Assembly (NCBI GenBank): GCA_944350425.1
Contig: CALVOX010000006.1
Location: forward strand, 1 to 64,000
DNA from: an uncultured Bacilli bacterium
GTDB lineage: Bacteria > Bacillota_I > Bacilli_A > RFN20 > CAG-826
Length of the DNA stretch: 64,000 bases
Direction: 5' to 3'
Shown: in pieces, positions 22,790 to 31,122 of the stretch
Layout of the letters: each line of letters begins with the position of its first letter
Numbering within the stretch: position 1 is the stretch's first letter
Notes under the pieces: model-generated
Databases searched by the model: none
The model's input: only the letters and a program-made list of their open reading frames with translations
What the model was told of the DNA's origin: nothing
Made by a program: the position numbers and the translations under genes

Positions 22790-22819
22790 TATGGATAAAG
22801 GGGTAGAATTTTATCCATA
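22790..22819 (-). terminator. Hairpin between the TasA-like gene and the 908-aa gene
   Basis: Arms TATGGATAAA (22790-22799) and TTTATCCATA (22810-22819) make a perfect 10-bp stem. It lies after the 218-aa-type gene and before the 908-aa gene. No strong T run follows, so it may be a partial terminator or an mRNA-stabilising hairpin. Confidence 0.45.
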
Positions 22820-22863
22820 TCAATTAGACCAAAGTAAGAATAAGAATAGATGAGGAGAATCTA

Positions 22864-23493
22864 TTAATTAGCAGTAACAGAGATATCAATAGTCATTGAA
22901 GAACCTGTTAAAGCGGTTTTCATAGTTTTCCATTGGGCATATGTTGTAGGTTTTTTTCCAGCAGCATAGTCAAGTAAATAATTGTGAACACCATTATTTA
23001 AAGTAAATGTAAAATCCTCGCCGGATGTAAAACTTACATCATTTAAAGTTAATGTAATTGATGTATCAGTAGGACTACTTGTGGTAGTTAATCCAGTATA
23101 AATCTTGCTCAAATTTGATAAATTAAAATCAAGATATTCGTTAAGTCTCGCATCAAGAGTTACTGTAATTTCAAAATCTAAAGTTGTAAAGTTAGCATGT
23201 TCACCTTCAGTAGTAACATCTAAAACTAAGTTAGTATCTGATGTGTCATTAGTAAAATTAATACCTTCATTAAAAGCTTCAGGTGTTTCTTGATCTAAAC
23301 TTAAAGTTGTAGGTTTAGTGGTTGCTGTAACTGAAACGCTATATTCTGTAGCATCTTCTACAAATGTATTGACAGTTGCTGAATCAGTGTCAGTTGTATC
23401 CGTACCAAAATGCCATGCACTAAAACCAGCTCCTGCAATAACTGCTGCTGATAATACTGGTAAGATTGTCATCAATAATTTTCTTTTTAGCAT
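22864..23493 (-). CDS. TasA/camelysin-like secreted protein (209 aa)
   Basis: A SipW-type signal (MLKRKLLMTILPVLSAAVIA then GAGFSAWHFG) is followed by a Thr/Ser/Val-rich, nearly Cys-free beta domain (VSVTATTKPTTLSLDQ, TSSPTDTSITLTLNDVSF), as in TasA, CalY and related fibre proteins. I chose the ATG at 23491-23493 because GGGAGA lies 7 nt upstream; an in-frame start nine codons earlier has none. It is probably an abundant extracellular fibre or matrix protein. Its upstream region has a nine-G tract inside the likely promoter, suggesting phase-variable expression. Confidence 0.75.
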   Translation of the reverse strand: MLKRKLLMTILPVLSAAVIAGAGFSAWHFGTDTTDTDSATVNTFVEDATEYSVSVTATTKPTTLSLDQETPEAFNEGINFTNDTSDTNLVLDVTTEGEHANFTTLDFEITVTLDARLNEYLDFNLSNLSKIYTGLTTTSSPTDTSITLTLNDVSFTSGEDFTFTLNNGVHNYLLDYAAGKKPTTYAQWKTMKTALTGSSMTIDISVTAN

Positions 23494-23530
23494 ATAAAAT
23501 CTCCCTAATAATTTATACAAAAAAATTTAG

Positions 23531-23566
23531 TGTATTGATTTTACAATACAATACCCCCCCCCGCAA
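23531..23566 (-). promoter_or_regulatory. Promoter of the TasA-like gene with a G9 tract in the spacer
   Basis: On the minus strand a possible -35 TTGCGG (23561-23566) and -10 TAAAAT (23538-23543) are exactly 17 nt apart. The spacer includes most of a run of nine G (23554-23562). The -10 box is also the loop of an inverted repeat, TGTATTG and CAATACA (23531-23537, 23544-23550), a possible operator. Changes in G number would alter the spacing. The promoter assignment is by inspection only. Confidence 0.5.
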
Positions 23567-23705
23567 GTTTTCGCAGGCTTTTTGCTAATAAGTGACAATT
23601 TTAAAGCATAAGTATTATTATATTTTTATTTTTTTGTCACAAAAATCCCATTATTTAAATGTGTAATTATTAAATATATTAAAAACAATTGAAACTTAAT
23701 AAGGA

Positions 23706-23939
23706 TTAAATCGATATAAATGCCATTACAACTAAATATAAAATATAAATAAATAGCAATACGGAAAGAATTACAAAAGTTAAGAATACTTTAAAGTTCT
23801 TCTTATAGTTAATAGCTTTTTCTTTCCTAATCGTTTGATATTCTACTTTCTTTTGAGTAGTTCTTCTTTTAGGTTTAGTAATTTCATCTTGATATGTATT
23901 TTCAACATTCTTTTTTCTTTTCTTAACTTCGTTTTCCAT
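23706..23939 (-). CDS. Small basic membrane protein (77 aa)
   Basis: The N-terminal 45 residues are highly basic (VKKRKKNVENTYQDE, KPKRRTTQKK). One long hydrophobic helix (FLTFVILSVLLFIYILYLVV) ends the protein, so the N-terminus is expected to be cytoplasmic. I recognise no family. It lies upstream of the surface-protein locus on the same strand, separated by the G9-containing intergenic region. Confidence 0.5.
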   Translation of the reverse strand: MENEVKKRKKNVENTYQDEITKPKRRTTQKKVEYQTIRKEKAINYKKNFKVFLTFVILSVLLFIYILYLVVMAFISI

Positions 23940-24005
23940 AATTACTATAAATGTTACCTTAATTTAATGTTTTTATCTAGATTATATTAATAAAGATTAT
24001 TTTTC

Positions 24006-24149
24006 TTATTTTATTAAACCATCGATTTTTAATACTAGATAAAGAAATAAAGTAAAAGCATATATGAATAAAATTATAAGTCTAGTACTTAGAGCATATG
24101 ACAATACATAAAAAATTAAGCTATATATTCTTAATTTTTCTGATAACAT
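24006..24149 (-). CDS. Possible small hydrophobic protein (47 aa)
   Basis: An open frame from ATG at 24147-24149 to TAA at 24006-24008 encodes a mostly hydrophobic peptide (YSLIFYVLSYALSTRLIILF). There is no clear ribosome site, and AT-rich DNA produces such frames by chance. An inverted repeat (24111-24120, 24130-24139) lies inside it, which could instead mark an RNA hairpin. The rest of this intergenic stretch shows nothing else. Confidence 0.22.
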   Translation of the reverse strand: MLSEKLRIYSLIFYVLSYALSTRLIILFIYAFTLFLYLVLKIDGLIK

Positions 24150-24227
24150 TTACTCAAGTGGAAACTAATCAAATCGATAATTATTGATAAATCTATAAAA
24201 TAAGAGATAAATTGTTAAATAATTTTA

Positions 24228-25133
24228 TTACTTATTTTTCTTTATATTATTTAAATAAGCTTCTAAATAAGAAGTAAAAGCTTTTTTAAACTTATTATTT
24301 AAAATAACATAATCTTTTGATGATATTCTTAATAAAGGATAAAATAATTCGTTTTCACTATTTCCTTTTACTTCAAATATAAGTCCATCTACTTTACCTT
24401 TATTTTCATAATATTTAATAAATTTATCTAATACATTCTTATTTTTACATTTAACTCTTAATAGATAAGTTTTATCTTGATGAAGATAAAACTTAATACC
24501 ATAATTATTTAGTCTATCTTGTATTTTATTTAATAAGTTATTATCTAGATTAAACTTTTCTATATACTTAATATTATCTATATAATTTACATCATATACT
24601 TTAACTTTATTATCTTTTAAATCTAATCCAATTAAATAATAAGTATGATTAGTATATAAAACTTTATATGGATTAATATCTATATTATCTTCTATATCTT
24701 TATATTTAAAAGATATACCTACTTTATCATTAATTGAAGTAACTACTTCAATTAATTTATTTAAAGTATTACTAGTTATTTCGTTATCACCTTCAATAAT
24801 ATTATATTTAATGATATTAGGTATATCTTTTAAATATTCCCCTAACTTTTTATTATGTTTAGAAGATAATACTAATGCTAGAGCAATATTCGGAACAAGT
24901 AAACTTGATGGTTCTAATTTATCGAATAAACGATATCCTCCATTAAGTCCTCTTTTAGTATCAATATAAAATTTAGCTAGATTTAAATCATCGATATATC
25001 TTCTTACTTGTCTAGCACATTTCTTATCTAAATCTAGATAATCTAAAATTTCATCTAGACCAATAAATCTTCTAGAATCATAGTTTTTGTTTAAATAATA
25101 GAGTATTTCTAATTCTTGAGATAACTTTGACAC
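24228..25133 (-). CDS. WYL-domain transcriptional regulator
   Basis: A 301-aa protein with an N-terminal winged helix (RRFIGLDEILDYLDLDKKCA through RQVRRYIDDLNL) and a central WYL-type ligand-sensing domain (NPYKVLYTNHTYYLIGLDL). WYL regulators often control defence or DNA-damage genes. It starts at GTG (25131-25133) after AAAGGAAT. It is divergent from the nuclease-like gene at 25211 with only 77 bp between them, so it probably controls that gene and perhaps the whole 24-31 kb cluster. Confidence 0.82.
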   Translation of the reverse strand: MSKLSQELEILYYLNKNYDSRRFIGLDEILDYLDLDKKCARQVRRYIDDLNLAKFYIDTKRGLNGGYRLFDKLEPSSLLVPNIALALVLSSKHNKKLGEYLKDIPNIIKYNIIEGDNEITSNTLNKLIEVVTSINDKVGISFKYKDIEDNIDINPYKVLYTNHTYYLIGLDLKDNKVKVYDVNYIDNIKYIEKFNLDNNLLNKIQDRLNNYGIKFYLHQDKTYLLRVKCKNKNVLDKFIKYYENKGKVDGLIFEVKGNSENELFYPLLRISSKDYVILNNKFKKAFTSYLEAYLNNIKKNK

Positions 25134-25210
25134 TTAACTTTTATTCCTTTCTTTTATTTTATAAGTTTTAATGTTAAAATAAACCTAAATTTTAAATCGT
25201 TAATACTATT

Positions 25211-26110
25211 ATGGCTAAAAAGATCGATTACGAAAAAATTATAATAAACCGAATAGATGCTATTTTTAAAAAAGGATCTAAATTAAACTCAGTTAAAAAC
25301 GCAACTATTGAAGATCTTTATGATTTATTAAGTAAAAATAAAGTTGATCCTTCAAAACACAAGCCAGCCAAATATTCAATCCTACAAAATCTCTTTTCAG
25401 AATATGTTTACCAAACATTTTTCCTAAACAATAAACATTCATTTGATGAAATTAAGCCTTTACCCATAACATTAGAAAATTGTATTCCAAATACTCATAG
25501 TAACAAATATGAGATAAATCCAAAAAACGAAAAACAACAATGTATATATTTAGTAAATAATAAAGAATTAAATGAAAAGAATTTACTTTTTAGTTTTAAA
25601 AATAAATCAATTAAACCTTTATATTTTGAAGCTCCTATTAGTTCTAGATATCGTCGTAAATCTAATGTTGATTTAATTACTCTTGATAGAGACATTAATC
25701 AATTAATATTAAATGAGTATAAAATACCTTCATCTAAAGAAAATTTATTTAGAGCAGTAAGTGAAATATTAACTTATGCGCATTGGTTAGATATCTTTAA
25801 TTCTGGATATTATTTGGAAGAATCTAGAAAATATTTTAAAGACTACAAAATAGATTCTTTAGCATTAGGAGTAATTGTTCCGCTAGATCAATATAAATTT
25901 GGTCATCGTTATGCTTATGAATTAATCGAAAAATATAAATTTAGATGTTTTACATTTAATGAAGATAATGATAGATATAAGATTATTGAATTAAGTAAAG
26001 AAGAAACTAATAACTATAAAGAAATAGCACTTAGAAATAACGAAACTCTTTATAAATACTCTAATTTAATAGCAAATTTAGTTAATGGTAAACTTAATAA
26101 TCAAGAGTAA
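25211..26110 (+). CDS. Putative PD-(D/E)XK-fold nuclease (299 aa)
   Basis: I recognise no named family. The segment 150-190 has the pattern of a PD-(D/E)XK core: Asp154 in SNVDLITLDRD, then Glu169-x-Lys171 in LILNEYKI, then a helix rich in Glu and aromatic residues (RAVSEILTYAHWLD). The protein is soluble. ATG at 25211 has no obvious ribosome site. It diverges from the WYL regulator, and its last 17 bp overlap the end of the opposing 305-aa gene. Nuclease activity is an inference from the motif alone. Confidence 0.55.
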   Translation: MAKKIDYEKIIINRIDAIFKKGSKLNSVKNATIEDLYDLLSKNKVDPSKHKPAKYSILQNLFSEYVYQTFFLNNKHSFDEIKPLPITLENCIPNTHSNKYEINPKNEKQQCIYLVNNKELNEKNLLFSFKNKSIKPLYFEAPISSRYRRKSNVDLITLDRDINQLILNEYKIPSSKENLFRAVSEILTYAHWLDIFNSGYYLEESRKYFKDYKIDSLALGVIVPLDQYKFGHRYAYELIEKYKFRCFTFNEDNDRYKIIELSKEETNNYKEIALRNNETLYKYSNLIANLVNGKLNNQE

Positions 26111-27011
26111 CATAATGTTCATCATAGCAAAATTTAACTTTCTTATTCTTTAAGTTATATTCATTAATTATTTCTTCTTTTATCTTAGCTTTATTTAAAG
26201 ATTTATCGATATAAATAAGGTAAATCTTATTTAAATTATCAAATAATACTCTCCCTCTAGGATAATAACTATATTCCCCATATTTATTTAAAGTATTAAA
26301 AAATAACATATGTCCCATATTAGAATCAAAATAAAGTAATTTAACATTAAACGATTCTACTTTTTCTTTATAAGCATAAACTTTAGAATCTATATAAAAG
26401 AATGGACCTACAAAACTACCTTCTTCTTTTATTAAAGTATTAAAGAATATATCTTCATAATGTATTTTAAAATAAGCTAGATAATATATATTATTAAATA
26501 ATTTAGTAGAATCACTTAATTTAGATAAATTCTTTATATTTAATATCTCTTCTTTAAGATATTTAGATAAATTAAAATTATAAATGGTTAATTTTAATTT
26601 ATCTAAATCATTTATTAACTTTATAGCTTTATCATAATTTAAATTATTATTAGATTTGATTAAATAACTAAGTAATTTAGGTTTACTAGTAATAATGCTA
26701 TTTATCCCATATTCTTTAATATCTTTTAATATTAATTTCTTAGAGTGAAACTTAGAATTTACTAAATTTAAAATTAATATAAATTCATTAATATTTTTAG
26801 GTTTAACTAAATTAACTAGATTATATAAATCATTAAAGTTATTAAAGTAACATCCTTGTAATGAAGGAAGATAATAAGCATAATCAAATTCTTTGATAAT
26901 GTAAGATATAATCTCATTATCAAAGAATTTAATATCACTTAAATTGATATTAGTTAATTTAGCTAATTCTTTTATTCTTTCATCATATTTATTACTTAAT
27001 TTATTAGCCAT
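26094..27011 (-). CDS. PolC-fingers-like domain fused to a PRGRV/DEHY domain (305 aa)
   Basis: Residues 1-195 align well by eye with residues 1-192 of the 866-aa PolC-like protein of the same operon (for example IKELAKLTNINLSD against IEKIAGLCNADLSI, and YLAYFKIHYEDIFFNTLI against TLMYFKMNYRNVFNKVIF). Both follow the C-terminal fingers region of PolC, which ends in a YFKVHYP-type motif. Residues 200-305 are a separate domain with PRGRV (251-255) and DEHY (297-300), resembling small uncharacterised Firmicute proteins I recall with the same two motifs. It starts 1 nt after the stop of the 318-aa gene. The function is unknown. Confidence 0.6.
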   Translation of the reverse strand: MANKLSNKYDERIKELAKLTNINLSDIKFFDNEIISYIIKEFDYAYYLPSLQGCYFNNFNDLYNLVNLVKPKNINEFILILNLVNSKFHSKKLILKDIKEYGINSIITSKPKLLSYLIKSNNNLNYDKAIKLINDLDKLKLTIYNFNLSKYLKEEILNIKNLSKLSDSTKLFNNIYYLAYFKIHYEDIFFNTLIKEEGSFVGPFFYIDSKVYAYKEKVESFNVKLLYFDSNMGHMLFFNTLNKYGEYSYYPRGRVLFDNLNKIYLIYIDKSLNKAKIKEEIINEYNLKNKKVKFCYDEHYVTLDY

Positions 27012-27012
27012 A

Positions 27013-27969
27013 TTACTTCATTAGTTCTAAGAATCTATATCCATTAATCACATTATTAGAACATGCACTTTCTTCACTTCTACCATCTATTTTAATAAAT
27101 AAACTTAATTCAATATTATTCTTTTTTAAATAATCTATCTTAGTTTCTAGATAATTAAATACATGATAAGTTTCTTTAACTACATTAACTAAATGAGATT
27201 TAAGATCTAAGTTATTTAATATATATTTTAATGGTGGAAAAGAGTAAAAATAGATTAAATTCTTCTTTTTAGATGATTTATAATCAGTGATTGCCATTAA
27301 ATGAGTTAAAAGTTGTTTAATATAAAAGTAAGTTTTTTGTTCAACATTACTTCCTTTATCTTTATAAAGTTTATCTAATTCAAAATAAGTGTATGGATTA
27401 ATATTAAAATTACATTGATCTATTTTTAATTCTTTTATTAACTCTTTCTTTCCATATGTTAATCTTAAGTCAAATTCATGCTTATCAAAATACTCATGGC
27501 ATTTACATTCAAAGAAATATAATTCTTTTTCTCCTTCCATAAATGCATCAATATAACTATTTTTATTTAGTTCTTTTATTTTTAATGCTTTTTCATAAGT
27601 ATTTGAGTTATTAAGTAACTTATCACCGCCTTTTAAAAAATAATTAAAACCTAGCTTATCTAAATAATTTTTGTTTCTTAGAGAATAGAAACAAAAATTA
27701 GAACTTGATCCAATTGAAAGAAATTTAGGTGGTCTTACTCCTTTACTTATTAATTCTTCTCCCCCACCTTTTAAATATGCGAAATAAGCATTTTGGTAGT
27801 TATTTAAATCTATATAAAATCTACCATTTTTATCTAAAAATTCATCTTTAAAATAATTAGAATATCTACCACTTCTAAATTCATTTGAAACATCTTTATT
27901 TCTTTTTTCGAGCTCTTCTTTAATATAAATTTCTTTTAATAAATTATCATAATCTTTCTTAGTAAACAT
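27013..27969 (-). CDS. Putative PD-(D/E)XK restriction-type nuclease (318 aa)
   Basis: The core NSYIDAFMEGEKELYFFECK has the order Asp141, Glu154-x-Lys156 on two predicted beta strands, the classic PD-(D/E)XK arrangement; Glu127 on the preceding helix may be the first acidic residue. The general plan (SNFCFYSLRN before the core and a long helical tail) recalls the PGN_0703-like putative restriction endonucleases. No methyltransferase gene is nearby. It has a strong ribosome site (AAGGAG) and is translated just ahead of the 305-aa gene. Catalysis is inferred. Confidence 0.62.
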   Translation of the reverse strand: MFTKKDYDNLLKEIYIKEELEKRNKDVSNEFRSGRYSNYFKDEFLDKNGRFYIDLNNYQNAYFAYLKGGGEELISKGVRPPKFLSIGSSSNFCFYSLRNKNYLDKLGFNYFLKGGDKLLNNSNTYEKALKIKELNKNSYIDAFMEGEKELYFFECKCHEYFDKHEFDLRLTYGKKELIKELKIDQCNFNINPYTYFELDKLYKDKGSNVEQKTYFYIKQLLTHLMAITDYKSSKKKNLIYFYSFPPLKYILNNLDLKSHLVNVVKETYHVFNYLETKIDYLKKNNIELSLFIKIDGRSEESACSNNVINGYRFLELMK

Positions 27970-28073
27970 AACTTCTCCTTATAAAGATAATAAATCAATA
28001 ATTAAATCTAGCAAGATAGAAACATTGTTACAAAAATTAGTAGTTGATGAAATATAGTTTCTAGGAATTCTAT

Positions 28074-28490
28074 TTATAACACAAGAAAATTGTCTCTTTT
28101 TGGTGCTACAAATTCTCCTTCAACATATTCTCCAGTTAACCAATTTACAATTCCATTTTTATAAATAATCCACATATCTTCATCTCTAGAGATTCCTGAA
28201 TTTAAAGCCATTATTCAATCATTTTCTTTATCTAAACCAACCCAAAATAAAGGATTTAAATAATTCATTGCTATACATTCAAAAGAATAAATATTCCTAG
28301 TTAATATTTCTAATCGTTTTAATGTTTCTTTATTAACAAAATCAATGTTATTTTCTAGTTCTATTCTTTTAAAAATAGGGAGTCCATTAATTGTATCTCC
28401 AGTAAAAGCTAAATTATCATATAAGTCATATCTAATATCTTTAGCATAGATTGAATAATAATCTATAAAGTTATCACTTCTAATTTCCAT
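28074..28490 (-). pseudogene. Small soluble protein interrupted by one in-frame TGA (91 + 45 codons)
   Basis: The first part runs from ATG 28488-28490 (after AGGGGAA) for 91 codons to TGA at 28215-28217. The reading frame continues without shift: one codon later comes an ATG (28209-28211) and 45 more codons to TAA (28074-28076). The joined product reads smoothly across the stop (GLDKEND-x-IMALNSGISRDE), as if a TGG tryptophan had mutated. It could be a recent nonsense mutation, a readthrough site, or two coupled small genes. I recognise no family. It lies between the PolC-like gene and the nuclease gene. Confidence 0.55.
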
Positions 28491-28521
28491 AAATTCCCCT
28501 TACTACTAAAAGTATTAAGCA

Positions 28522-31122
28522 CTATTGCTGACATAAAAACGAACAATAAACAAAAATAAATACAATTATTAAGTTCTTAACGACAGTTGATTTTCCAAGA
28601 AGGTATTCTATATTAATAAAATATTCAATATAGTCTTTAGGAACATTAAACTTACGTAAAATCCCTTTATCTTCTTTACCTCTTCCTGTGTATATGTAGA
28701 ATGTAATTCTTTTAGACTGATCAGCATCCTTAATAAACTTAAGCAAGAAAATAAATAAATCTTCTCTAGATGAAATAATATCCTTTATATTTAAAACTCC
28801 ATTATTTAAATAACGCTTTTTTAATAAATCTATATATTTACTAGAAGAAGAGCTAAATAATATTCCATAAACTCTTACTAAATCAGAGAAACTATTTATT
28901 TTAACTAACTTTAATATTTCTTTTATCTCTAAATTATTTACTAGATTTAAGCTTCTTAGTTTCTTATCTTTTATTTTATTATTTAAAAAATCTTCACTAT
29001 TAAAGAAAGAGAGAACTTTTTTATCATTTAAATTAATGCTAGAAAGAATTAAGTTATTTTTATTTAATAAATCACTAACTTCATCCATTATTTTAGAAGT
29101 TTTAAAAGAAATTATAGGAAAAATCCACTTCAAATACCTATTAGTAAAATAAGTAACTTCATTTATTAAAGGAGTAAACTCATAAATATTGACATCCTTT
29201 GGAACAATAATAAACGAATTTTCAAATTCATTAATTTTAGATAAATTTAAATCATTATAATCTTCTTTTAATCTTATAATCTTATTATCGTTAAATGTTT
29301 CTTTTAAGACTTTATAGGCTTTATCGATCAATTTAGAATTTATACTTATTTTAATATCAATATTAAACTTTCCATCTAAATGATTTAAATTATAGTAAGT
29401 AAATAAATCATTATCTTCTAAAGAAAATATAGTTAAAGGATCAATATTACTTATACCAAGTAAATAATAAGTAAAAAGAATATTACTTTGATTAGTTAGA
29501 TATATTATTCCTTCTTCATTTAATTTATTGAAGAAGGAATAATAATAAAGTAATGTAGAACATAAATCATATTTATTATTTAATGTATCTATCTCTTTAA
29601 ATACTATTTCTTTTATCTTTTCATATAATTCTAGATTATATTTTTCTTTAACCTTTAAATCACATATCTCTTTTAATCTCTCTTTAGAATTATTTATTTT
29701 AATTAAAGAATATGGTCTAGGTAAAAAGTTAAAACTATTATTATCAATTAAAGAAACTAACTTATTAGGATTAATTAAAATATACTCATATAATTTTTCT
29801 TTATCTTCAATAAATAAAGAAAGAGAATCACATAATTCTTTAGTATTTAAGTATCTCGTTTTATATTCGTTGTCTTCTTTAGTGTTAATGTTAAAACAAT
29901 TAGATAATACTTCTTTAACTATATTACTCTCATTAAGTTTAAAATAAGGATTTGATGTTCCAATAATTATCTTTTTAGATTCTTCTCCTATTTTTACTAC
30001 TATATTTACTATTTCTTTCAATTCATTTAAATCCAATTTAGGAAGATTTAATAAGGAATAATTTGAAAGAGGTTCAATTTCGATATAATCATAAAAATTA
30101 ATTCTTTCTTTTAATGTTTCATAATCTTTATTTAAAGCTAAATAAAATAGTTCGCTTTCAAAACAAGGTGAACCAATAAATATATCTTTTCGATACTTAT
30201 TAATTTGATCAAAAGTTACATAAAACTTATCGTTAATTATTTTAGCTTTACTTATAAGTTCATAGAGGTTTCTTACTCCTAATTTAGTTCTAGGAAGAAA
30301 AGAAACTTTATAAATTTGAGTGTTATCATTTCTAACATTAAGTTCTATGCCTTGAATAAATTTTTTTAGTCCGTATCTTATTTTTATAGAATTTAAAATA
30401 TCTAGATTATATAAATGCGAATCATTGCAAATAACAAGAACATCAATATTATCTCTTTCTTTTATTGAATCTATACATTTTTCAAGTGTTTCATAAGATC
30501 TTACTTCATGATAAAAATGTGAATTTATTTCAACTCTATTTAAATCTTTAAAAATAACTTTATTAAAAACATTTCTATAGTTCATCTTAAAATACATTAA
30601 AGTAATAATATCTTTATATAGATTTAATAAATACTCTTCACTTTTTATTTCTTTTAAATTTTTAATTAGATTGATAAGAAATTTATCTTCAACATATGAT
30701 TCTAATATAAATATATCTTTTCTAAATAGATGTGGTACTTGATTAATAATAAATATAGCATCATCTTTATCTATTTCGAAACCAATTAAAAGATTAACTA
30801 AACTTTCATTACTCAAAGTAAGATAACCGTAATTATTAAAGACTTCAATTAAGTAACTTAAATCTTCATTCCCAAAAAAAGTTAATTCATTTAAAGCTAA
30901 AATAGAGAGAAATTCTTCTTTTGTTTTTGGTTTAAACTCATTAATTAATTTATATAATCGGCTTAATTTATGATTATAAATTCCATATAAATCAAATGTC
31001 TTATCTTTTAATATGTATGATAATATTGTTTCTTCATTAATGTTAATTATTGATAAGTCGGCATTACATAAACCTGCTATTTTCTCTATTTTTTCTTGAT
31101 AATTTACAAAATTTTTATCCAT
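28522..31122 (-). CDS. Degenerate PolC-like protein with duplicated fingers domain (866 aa)
   Basis: By eye this follows DNA polymerase III PolC from the PHP domain to the end, but in an altered order. Residues 1-192 resemble the PolC C-terminal fingers, 196-455 a PHP domain without the inserted exonuclease (RTKLGVRNLYELISKAKIIN, DIFIGSPC, FYDYIEIEPL), 456-690 the palm (SFIIVPKDVNIYEFTPL), and 690-866 the fingers again. Active-site features are lost. The glycine-rich GSRGSVGSS loop is TNQSNILFT (543-551), the paired aspartates are NID (587-589), the third aspartate is absent, and the PHP HxH is NSH. It has a good GGAGG site and heads a four-gene operon. It is probably a non-catalytic DNA- or polymerase-binding factor. 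Confidence 0.7.
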   Translation of the reverse strand: MDKNFVNYQEKIEKIAGLCNADLSIININEETILSYILKDKTFDLYGIYNHKLSRLYKLINEFKPKTKEEFLSILALNELTFFGNEDLSYLIEVFNNYGYLTLSNESLVNLLIGFEIDKDDAIFIINQVPHLFRKDIFILESYVEDKFLINLIKNLKEIKSEEYLLNLYKDIITLMYFKMNYRNVFNKVIFKDLNRVEINSHFYHEVRSYETLEKCIDSIKERDNIDVLVICNDSHLYNLDILNSIKIRYGLKKFIQGIELNVRNDNTQIYKVSFLPRTKLGVRNLYELISKAKIINDKFYVTFDQINKYRKDIFIGSPCFESELFYLALNKDYETLKERINFYDYIEIEPLSNYSLLNLPKLDLNELKEIVNIVVKIGEESKKIIIGTSNPYFKLNESNIVKEVLSNCFNINTKEDNEYKTRYLNTKELCDSLSLFIEDKEKLYEYILINPNKLVSLIDNNSFNFLPRPYSLIKINNSKERLKEICDLKVKEKYNLELYEKIKEIVFKEIDTLNNKYDLCSTLLYYYSFFNKLNEEGIIYLTNQSNILFTYYLLGISNIDPLTIFSLEDNDLFTYYNLNHLDGKFNIDIKISINSKLIDKAYKVLKETFNDNKIIRLKEDYNDLNLSKINEFENSFIIVPKDVNIYEFTPLINEVTYFTNRYLKWIFPIISFKTSKIMDEVSDLLNKNNLILSSINLNDKKVLSFFNSEDFLNNKIKDKKLRSLNLVNNLEIKEILKLVKINSFSDLVRVYGILFSSSSSKYIDLLKKRYLNNGVLNIKDIISSREDLFIFLLKFIKDADQSKRITFYIYTGRGKEDKGILRKFNVPKDYIEYFINIEYLLGKSTVVKNLIIVFIFVYCSFLCQQ

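Noticed and set aside
24111-24139. Rho-independent terminator
   Set aside because: The 10-bp stem is almost entirely A/T and falls inside a possible small reading frame; it is too weak to call.
28074-28490. Full genetic code 4 (TGA as Trp) for the organism
   Set aside because: The genes examined use TGG for Trp and remain intact with TGA read as stop; a code-4 AT-rich genome would show TGA throughout. Only one in-frame TGA supports the idea.
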